The notes beneath the pieces are model-generated. The model worked only from the letters and a program-made list of their open reading frames with translations. It was not told where the DNA came from and did not search any database. A program made the translations under genes and the position numbers. Below, in pieces: positions 59,102-64,000 of a stretch of DNA of 64,000 nt. Positions within the stretch are counted from its first letter, which is position 1. Every line of letters begins with the position of its first letter. Origin of the DNA: Actinomycetospora straminea (GTDB taxonomy: Bacteria > Actinomycetota > Actinomycetes > Mycobacteriales > Pseudonocardiaceae); NCBI RefSeq assembly GCF_028737255.1, contig NZ_JAQZAN010000011.1:1-64000 (forward strand), given 5' to 3'.

Positions 59102-59950
59102 ATGGGACGGATGGACGGCAAGGTCGCGCTGATCACGGGTGCGGCGCGGGGTCAGGGCCGCGCGCACGCCCTGCGGCTGGCTCAGGAGGGCGCCGAGATC
59201 ATCGCGGTGGACGTGTGCGCGCAGCTCGACTCCGTGCCCTACGACATGGCCACGCCCGACGACCTCGCCGAGACCGCCAAGCTCGTCGAGGACCTCGACC
59301 GCCGGATCGTCACCCGCGAGGCCGACGTGCGGAACCTCGGTGCCCTGCAGTCCGCGGTGCAGGACGGCGTCGCAGAGCTCGGGCACCTGGACGTCGTCTG
59401 CGCCAACGCGGGTATCGCGAGCTTCGCGCCGGGCTGGGAGCTCTCCGAGGAGAGCTTCCAGGAGATGATCGACGTCAACCTCACCGGCGTCTGGAAGACG
59501 CTGAAGGCCACGGTGCCGACGATGATCGAGCAGAACACGGGCGGGTCGATCGTGCTGACCAGCTCGATCGCCGGCCTCCGCGCCTTCCCCAACCTCGCGC
59601 ACTACACCGCGGCCAAGCACGGCGTCACCGGCCTGATGCGCACCTTCGCCGTCGAGCTCGCGCCGTACGGCATCCGGGTCAACTCGGTGCACCCGACGAC
59701 GGTGAGCACCGACATGATCCACAACGAGCCGATCTACGAGCTCTTCCTCGGGGTGCAGGGCGCGACCTACGAGGACGCGAAGGTGGGCATGACGACGCTC
59801 AACGCGATGAAGGTGCCGTGGGTGGAGGCGATCGACATCAGCAACGCCGTGCTGTGGCTAGCCTCCGACGAGGCCCGCTACGTCACCGGCACCACGCAGA
59901 TCATCGACGCCGGCGCCCTGCAGCCCTTCAAGATCCCGCACGAGGCCTGA
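59102..59950 (+). CDS. mycofactocin-type short-chain dehydrogenase (copy 2)
   Basis: A 282-residue SDR closely resembling copy 1 (45679-46503): [23 protein letters not shown], the same insert after strand 2 (ATPDDLAETAKLVEDLDRR), NAGIA, and catalytic LTSSIAG and HYTAAKHGV. The shared GAARGQGR loop and insert mark the mycofactocin-coupled class. ATG 59102, with ATG 59111 as an alternative. Its stop lies 6 bp from the convergent stop of the 126-residue hypothetical gene. Confidence 0.88.
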   Translation: MGRMDGKVALITGAARGQGRAHALRLAQEGAEIIAVDVCAQLDSVPYDMATPDDLAETAKLVEDLDRRIVTREADVRNLGALQSAVQDGVAELGHLDVVCANAGIASFAPGWELSEESFQEMIDVNLTGVWKTLKATVPTMIEQNTGGSIVLTSSIAGLRAFPNLAHYTAAKHGVTGLMRTFAVELAPYGIRVNSVHPTTVSTDMIHNEPIYELFLGVQGATYEDAKVGMTTLNAMKVPWVEAIDISNAVLWLASDEARYVTGTTQIIDAGALQPFKIPHEA

Positions 59951-59956
59951 GCGGGG

Positions 59957-60337
59957 TCAGGCCACCCGGTCGGCCGGCACCGCACGCACGCCGCCGTCGA
60001 CGAGCACGAGGTGGTCGTGCCCGGGCTCGCGCACGAGGATCGCCTCCTCGATCTGCGCGAGCAGGGTCTGCAGGCAGGCGGCCTCGGGGTCGTCGAGCTC
60101 GTCGGCCTCGACGTCGTCGAAGCGGGGCTGGCGGGCCGCCGGGTCGCGGCCCTCGTCGTCACACACGTGGTGCGCGAGGCGCTGCGGGTTGACGTGCAGG
60201 CGCACGGTGGGCTCGACGGGCTCGCCGTCGAGGCCGGTCAGGTCGATGGCGCCGCGGCCGTCCGACGGGCTGCCGTCGAGATCGGCGCGGAAGCCGAGGG
60301 CGGAGAGGAAGCGGTCGTAGCGTTCCTGGTCGTTCAT
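59957..60337 (-). CDS. hypothetical 126-residue acidic protein (intact paralogue)
   Basis: An acidic, helical protein: ERYDRFLSALGFRADLDG, TVRLHVNPQRLAHHV, then EADELDDPEAACLQTLLAQIEEAIL and HDHLVLVDGGVRAVP. No known family. It is the intact relative of the pseudogene at 53826-54165, which shows that the family is real. ATG at 60337 with a GGAGGT ribosome site. The GH172-like gene lies upstream on the same strand 106 bp away. Confidence 0.7.
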   Translation of the reverse strand: MNDQERYDRFLSALGFRADLDGSPSDGRGAIDLTGLDGEPVEPTVRLHVNPQRLAHHVCDDEGRDPAARQPRFDDVEADELDDPEAACLQTLLAQIEEAILVREPGHDHLVLVDGGVRAVPADRVA

Positions 60338-60443
60338 TCCGTACCTCCGTGGTCGATGCCCGATGGTGCGAGGAGGATGCCGTGCCCTGCCAGGTCGGGC
60401 AGGTGTGACCCTCGCCAACAGGGCGGTGACGCCGGTCGCTCAC

Positions 60444-61520
60444 CTACGGACGGGTGAGCCGCTGCTCCACCGGGGCGAGGTCGAACGGGCGGTGGGGCTC
60501 GGCCTGGTACCAGTAGGCGACCGACGACCAGTCGTCGCTGCGCCGGTTCGCGTGCCCGTGCTCGATGCTCACGCGGATCGAGCGCTCGAAGACGACGGGG
60601 TCCTCGACGTGGAAGCGGTACAGGCTCACCGGGCCGCGCCAGTTCTTCCCGCCCGCGAGCGTGACCCCGTGGTAGGGCGCGGAGTAGGGCTGGGTCGGGC
60701 ACCAGGCGGTGTTGACGTAGTCCTCGGTGCCGGTGCCGTGCAGGGTCGGCGGCCAGACGTCGCCGTCGATGAAGATCATGTCGTCGCCCTCGCCGTACCA
60801 GTTCCACTTCCGCGTGCGGCGCCGGTTCTGGACGTTGAGCACGCAACCGACGTAGTGCCCGTGGCCCTCGGCCTCGAGGATCGTGTAGTTGTCAGCGCCT
60901 GTCAGGTTCGTGCCGTGGAACTGGTACGCGGCGTTCGACCGTCCGGGCCTGACACCGGATGTCAGCTGGCGGCGCCACTGGGCGTGGAAGCGGCCGATGT
61001 CGTCGTCGAGGGCGTCGAGCTCCTCGTAGTCGGCGTAGAAGTAGACGAGCACGTCGGCGTCGTCGACCTCGCTCGTGATCTCCATGCGCGCGCCGTCCCC
61101 GAACGGCATCGCGAACCAGCAGTTGAACGCCTTGCCGTCCTCCGGGCTCATCTGCAGCGGGAGCGAGACGAAGTTGCTGGTGCGGCCGTGGCCGACGCCG
61201 AAGAAGTCGCCGAGCGGCACTGCGACGCTCGGGTGCTCCTCGCCGTCCCACCAGGCGCGCAGGGTCAGGCGCCGGAGCAGGTCGTGGGCCGTGCCGCGAG
61301 GGTTCCGCAGGCTGCGCGACGCGGCGACGGTGACCCAGAGGTGCGTGACGACGCCGGCGCCGGTGACGTCGAGCAGGGTCGCGGTGGCGCCGGGGCGCAG
61401 GGTCACGCGGTCGTCGTTGCCGCCGGTGCGGTCCCAGCTCGACGACCGGCGCCGTCGGGTGCGGCGGAGGCGGGGCAGGTCGCGCAGGCTCGATCCGTGA
61501 GGGCCGTAGTCGACGGGCAT
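60444..61520 (-). CDS. GH172-like (DUF2961) glycoside hydrolase
   Basis: A 358-residue protein of the DUF2961/GH172 family. Core motifs: GAGVVTHLWVTVAAS near the N-terminus, GDFFGVGHGRTSNFVSLPL, the strand YGEGDDMIFIDGD and the catalytic-region HGTGTEDYVNTAWCP. Characterised relatives act on fructose anhydrides and on D-arabinofuranosides, including mycobacterial arabinan. No signal peptide is seen, so cytosolic or released without one. The ATG at 61520 is favoured; a GTG two codons upstream is possible. Activity on arabinofuranoside is inferred. Confidence 0.85.
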   Translation of the reverse strand: MPVDYGPHGSSLRDLPRLRRTRRRRSSSWDRTGGNDDRVTLRPGATATLLDVTGAGVVTHLWVTVAASRSLRNPRGTAHDLLRRLTLRAWWDGEEHPSVAVPLGDFFGVGHGRTSNFVSLPLQMSPEDGKAFNCWFAMPFGDGARMEITSEVDDADVLVYFYADYEELDALDDDIGRFHAQWRRQLTSGVRPGRSNAAYQFHGTNLTGADNYTILEAEGHGHYVGCVLNVQNRRRTRKWNWYGEGDDMIFIDGDVWPPTLHGTGTEDYVNTAWCPTQPYSAPYHGVTLAGGKNWRGPVSLYRFHVEDPVVFERSIRVSIEHGHANRRSDDWSSVAYWYQAEPHRPFDLAPVEQRLTRP

Positions 61521-61544
61521 GGGCACAGCGTGCCCACCTGACCG

Positions 61545-62231
61545 TCACGGGGCGGACGTGATGCGGTCGAGCCACTCGCGCAGCACGCCGAGCTCGGCCG
61601 GGCTCAGGGCGTCGACCTCCGGCAGCGCCGCGCGCAGGGCCGCGGCCGCGGGGACCGGCCCCGGGTCGGGCAGGGCCGGCGCATCGGTGGTGATGGCCGC
61701 GATGACGGCCTCGCGGGCCGCCGTCGCGAGCTCCGGGTCGCGCTGCTCCTCGGGGGTGCCGAGCAGCGTCAGCGTCGTCCCCTCCCCGACGGCCCGGACG
61801 AGCGCGACCGCCCGCGCCTCGGGCACGCGCAGCCGTCCGGCCTCGGCGATCCGGCCGATGTGCTTGCCCAGGACGCCGACGGCGGCGGCCGCGGCGGGCG
61901 AGTCCGGGACGCTGCCGGCGTACATCAGCCGGTAGAGCGCGGGGTGGGCGAGGCCGAGCTCGACGTGCTGGTCCCAGCCGTCGCGCAGGTCCCGGACAGG
62001 GTCGTCGGTGGGCTCGCGGGCGGTCTTGCCGGCGAGGTACGAGGCGAAGCCCTGGGTGGCGACGGCGTCGAGCAGGCCCTGCTTGTCGCCGAAGAGGCGG
62101 TAGATCGTCGGGGCCTGGACGCCCGCGGCGGCGCTGACCGCGCGCGTCGACACCGCGTCCGGCCCGCCCTCCTCGAGCAGGCGCAGCGCGGCCGCGACGA
62201 TCCGGTCGCGTGGGCCCTCCTCCACGATCAC
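61545..62231 (-). CDS. TetR family regulator
   Basis: A 228-residue repressor. The N-terminal helix-turn-helix reads ILxAALRLLEEGG-like (RIVAAALRLLEEGGPDAVS) followed by SAAAGVQAPTIYRLFGDK. The ligand-binding C-terminal domain follows from about residue 60. Starts GTG 62231 or 62225. It diverges from the NmrA-type gene with 76 bp between, so it probably represses that gene and itself from a shared site. It lies 24 bp upstream of the GH172-like gene start. Confidence 0.88.
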   Translation of the reverse strand: MIVEEGPRDRIVAAALRLLEEGGPDAVSTRAVSAAAGVQAPTIYRLFGDKQGLLDAVATQGFASYLAGKTAREPTDDPVRDLRDGWDQHVELGLAHPALYRLMYAGSVPDSPAAAAAVGVLGKHIGRIAEAGRLRVPEARAVALVRAVGEGTTLTLLGTPEEQRDPELATAAREAVIAAITTDAPALPDPGPVPAAAALRAALPEVDALSPAELGVLREWLDRITSAP

Positions 62232-62254
62232 GACGATAGCGCGGAGTTGCTTCC

Positions 62255-62277
62255 GGTGCTAACAACGGTGCTAGCGT
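62255..62277. promoter_or_regulatory. direct repeats and -10-like element between TetR and NmrA genes
   Basis: GGTGCTA occurs at 62255-62261 and 62267-62273, 12 bp apart, and the second copy overlaps a TAGCGT -10-like hexamer (62272-62277) facing the NmrA-type gene. This is the natural place for TetR control. Confidence 0.35.
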
Positions 62278-62307
62278 TCTGCTGTTACCACTGGAAACGG
62301 AGATGCC

Positions 62308-63165
62308 ATGATCGTCGTGACCGGAGCGAGCGGCCGCCTGGGCCGCGCTGTGCTCGAGCGGCTGCTGGAGCGCCTGCCCGCCGAGCAGATCGGGGCGAGC
62401 GTCCGCGATCCCGAGAAGGCGCGGGATCTCGTCGAGCGCGGCGTGCGGGTGCGCCGCGGCGACTACACCGACCCCGCGAGCCTGGCCGCGGCGTTCGAGG
62501 ACGCGTCGCGGGTGCTGGTGGTGTCGGCGAACGTGCTGGGCGAGGAGGCCCTGCGCCGGCACCGCGTCGCGGTCGAGGCGGCCGTCGCGTCCGGCGCGGA
62601 GCGGGTGCTCTACACCAGCCACGCCGGCGCCGACCCGACCTCGCCGATGGCGCCGATGCCCGACCACGCCGCCACCGAGGAGATCCTCCGCCGGTGCGGC
62701 ACGGCGTTCACCTCGCTGCGCAACGGCTTCTACGCCTCGACGGTGCCGATGCTGCTCGCCGGCGCCTGGCACACCGGCGAGCTGCGCGTCCCCGAGGACG
62801 GGCCGGTCGCCTGGACCACGCACGAGGACCTCGCCGCCGTCACGGTCGAGGCGCTCGTCGGCGACGCGCTCGACGGCGTCACCCCGCCGTTGACCGGGCC
62901 CGAGGCGCTGACGATGGCGCAGATCGTGGGCATGGCGTCCGAGGGGGCGGGGCGGACGATCCGGCACGTGACGGTGACCGACGCCGAGTACCGCGCCGAG
63001 CAGGTCGCGCGCGGCGTGCCCGGGGAGGCGGCCGACATGCTGCTGACGATGTTCGCGGCGAGCCGGCGAGGCGACTTCGCCGCGGTCGACCCCACGCTGC
63101 CCCGGCTCATCGGGCGGCCCGCGACGCCGCTGTCGGCCGTGCTCGGGGCGTCGGTGCCGGTGTAG
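62308..63165 (+). CDS. NmrA-type NAD(P)H-dependent quinone oxidoreductase-like SDR
   Basis: A 285-residue atypical SDR of the QOR2/NmrA group: cofactor loop VVTGASGRLGRAVLERLL, strand ASVRDPEKARDLVERGVRVRRGDY, RVLYTSHAGADPTSPM and the substrate-side TSLRNGFYASTVPMLLAG. Relatives reduce quinones or azo dyes, or act as redox sensors. ATG at 62308 has a GGAGATG ribosome region. It is divergent from the TetR gene, its likely repressor. Confidence 0.9.
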   Translation: MIVVTGASGRLGRAVLERLLERLPAEQIGASVRDPEKARDLVERGVRVRRGDYTDPASLAAAFEDASRVLVVSANVLGEEALRRHRVAVEAAVASGAERVLYTSHAGADPTSPMAPMPDHAATEEILRRCGTAFTSLRNGFYASTVPMLLAGAWHTGELRVPEDGPVAWTTHEDLAAVTVEALVGDALDGVTPPLTGPEALTMAQIVGMASEGAGRTIRHVTVTDAEYRAEQVARGVPGEAADMLLTMFAASRRGDFAAVDPTLPRLIGRPATPLSAVLGASVPV

Positions 63166-63262
63166 GGGGGCGGGAACTACGACCTTCTCCGCCTGTCCGA
63201 GCGGGTCCAGCCTGGCCCTCCGGGCGCGGACGGTCGCGCCCCCGAGGCGAGGGAGCGGCGAG

Positions 63263-63682
63263 GTGTCGACCCAGCAGAACAAGGAGCTCGTGGCGCGGCA
63301 GTTCGACGAGATGTGGAACGGGGACAAGTGGGACGCCCTCGAGGAGATGTTCGCGTCCGACTACGTCAACCACGACCCCTACAACGGAGACCAGGGCCGC
63401 GGCCCGGAGAGCTTCAAGACGCGCGTGCAGGCCTACCGGGCCGTGCTCGCCGACTTCGACCTGCGCATCGTGCGCCAGCTCGCCGAGGGTGACCTCGTGT
63501 CGACGTACTGGTCGTTGCGCGGCACCCACGCCGGCGAGATCGAGGGCACGGCGCCGACGGGGCGGTCCGTGTCCTTCGAGGGGCAGCTGATGAGCCGGAT
63601 CGACGACGGGCGGTTCGTCGAGGAGTGGGTCAACTGGGACACGCTCGGGTTCCTGCGGGAGATCGGGGCGCTGTCCTCGTAG
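63263..63682 (+). CDS. SnoaL-like ester cyclase family protein
   Basis: A 139-residue NTF2-like protein of the SnoaL polyketide cyclase group: ELVARQFDEMWNGDKWDALEEMFASDYVNHDP, LADFDLRIVRQLAEGDLVSTYW and the final strand FVEEWVNWDTLGFLREIG. The His-Asp pair in NHDP is typical. Its exact substrate is unknown. GTG at 63263 with a GAGGGAG ribosome site. It ends one base before the convergent endonuclease/phosphatase gene. Confidence 0.87.
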   Translation: MSTQQNKELVARQFDEMWNGDKWDALEEMFASDYVNHDPYNGDQGRGPESFKTRVQAYRAVLADFDLRIVRQLAEGDLVSTYWSLRGTHAGEIEGTAPTGRSVSFEGQLMSRIDDGRFVEEWVNWDTLGFLREIGALSS

Positions 63683-63683
63683 G

Positions 63684-64000
63684 TCAGCCGGGTCGGAGGT
63701 CCACGACCAGCGGGCGGTGGTCGGAGGCCGTGACGTCGGGGACCTCCGCCCCGACGGGGACCAGGCCGCGCACGAAGACGTGGTCGATGCGGCCACGGCT
63801 CGAGGTGGCGGGGCCGTCGGGGTCGACGTTCGTGAAGCCCTGCCGCAGCGCTGCGAGTTCCGGGTCGTCGGGTCCGACGTTGAGGTCGCCGAGCACGACG
63901 GCCGGCCCGGGCCCGACGGCGACCTCGGCGAGGCGGCGGATCTGCGCGGTCTGCACGCCGTCGAGGCCGATGTGGCTGTTGTGGACCGCGACCGGCCCGG
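63684..64000 (-). CDS. endonuclease/exonuclease/phosphatase family protein (5' end outside window)
   Basis: The C-terminal about 105 residues of an EEP-fold phosphodiesterase; the frame remains open to the window edge. Visible motifs: VAVHNSHIGLDGVQTAQIRRL, the catalytic GDLNVGPDDPELAAL (Asp-Asn), GRIDHVFVRG, and the final TASDHRPLVVDL (Asp-His). Members hydrolyse DNA, sphingomyelin or inositol phosphates; an extracellular DNase or phosphatase role cannot be decided without the N-terminus. Confidence 0.85.
   Translation of the reverse strand, partial: GPVAVHNSHIGLDGVQTAQIRRLAEVAVGPGPAVVLGDLNVGPDDPELAALRQGFTNVDPDGPATSSRGRIDHVFVRGLVPVGAEVPDVTASDHRPLVVDLRPG

Overview
The window is one 64 kb stretch of very GC-rich, gene-dense DNA with frequent GTG starts, many stop/start overlaps (GTGA, ATGA, TGATG) and strong codon-position bias. 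This, together with a class E sortase, DUF3558 lipoprotein, DivIVA, two mycofactocin-type dehydrogenases, an F420-type nitroreductase and an ESX-like toxin locus, points to an actinomycete chromosome, most likely Pseudonocardiaceae (Pseudonocardia/Actinomycetospora-like). The genus is an inference. I saw no rRNA, tRNA, CRISPR array, transposase or phage gene.

Layout. 1-2.5 kb: a minus-strand cell-envelope group: a 52-residue protein with an LAYTG sorting signal, a class E sortase, a 51-residue membrane protein, and upstream a GT2 polysaccharide synthase. 2.6-4.3 kb: yaaA and a divergent phosphotransferase. 4.3-11 kb: a translationally coupled jetC-jetA-jetB (Wadjet type II, TIGR02680/DUF2397/DUF2398) operon with no jetD nuclease. 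11-14 kb: ArsR/SRPBCC, an EI24 membrane protein, and a LysR/SnoaL divergent pair ending in a perfect 46-nt palindrome. 14-16 kb: an AT-richer islet with an XRE-type sensor regulator, its candidate operator and a free-standing tRNA-binding-domain protein. 16-18 kb: a periplasmic-binding-fold protein and a SoxR/flavin-reductase operon with a 19-bp-spacer SoxR promoter. 18-24.4 kb: a DUF2786 protein diverging from a 1,539-residue UPF1-like helicase with a Vsr-like nuclease end.

24.5-29.7 kb: two EcsC proteins, a coupled helical-protein/DUF3558/kinase operon, a UDG-like protein, an F420-dependent nitroreductase and a DUF3293 protein. 29.7-32 kb: a type VII-type toxin with its partner and immunity gene, plus a second immunity copy broken by a stop codon. 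32-34.8 kb: a DivIVA protein coupled to a membrane protein with a sigma-region-4-like head. 34.8-41.8 kb: a five-gene minus-strand catabolic-looking operon (swivelling phosphohistidine protein, inositol-monophosphatase-like enzyme, two zinc MetE-like alkyltransferases, M20 peptidase) facing an AraC regulator. This is the best candidate for an undescribed pathway.

42-53.7 kb: housekeeping and accessory enzymes (GNAT, DUF998, MoxR/VWA, SDRs, M28 peptidase, ABM, frameshifted YdeI, TMEM175 channel, PEBP, DUF6247/RelE-like pair, ACC deaminase). 53.8-57.7 kb: a decayed stretch and a PLD-SF2 helicase-DUF3427 protein. 57.7-64 kb: MOSC, mycofactocin-type SDR, an intact paralogue of the decayed gene, a GH172-like glycosidase, a TetR/NmrA divergent pair, SnoaL and a truncated endonuclease/phosphatase. 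Two families of related palindromes sit mostly between convergent genes and probably act as bidirectional terminators.
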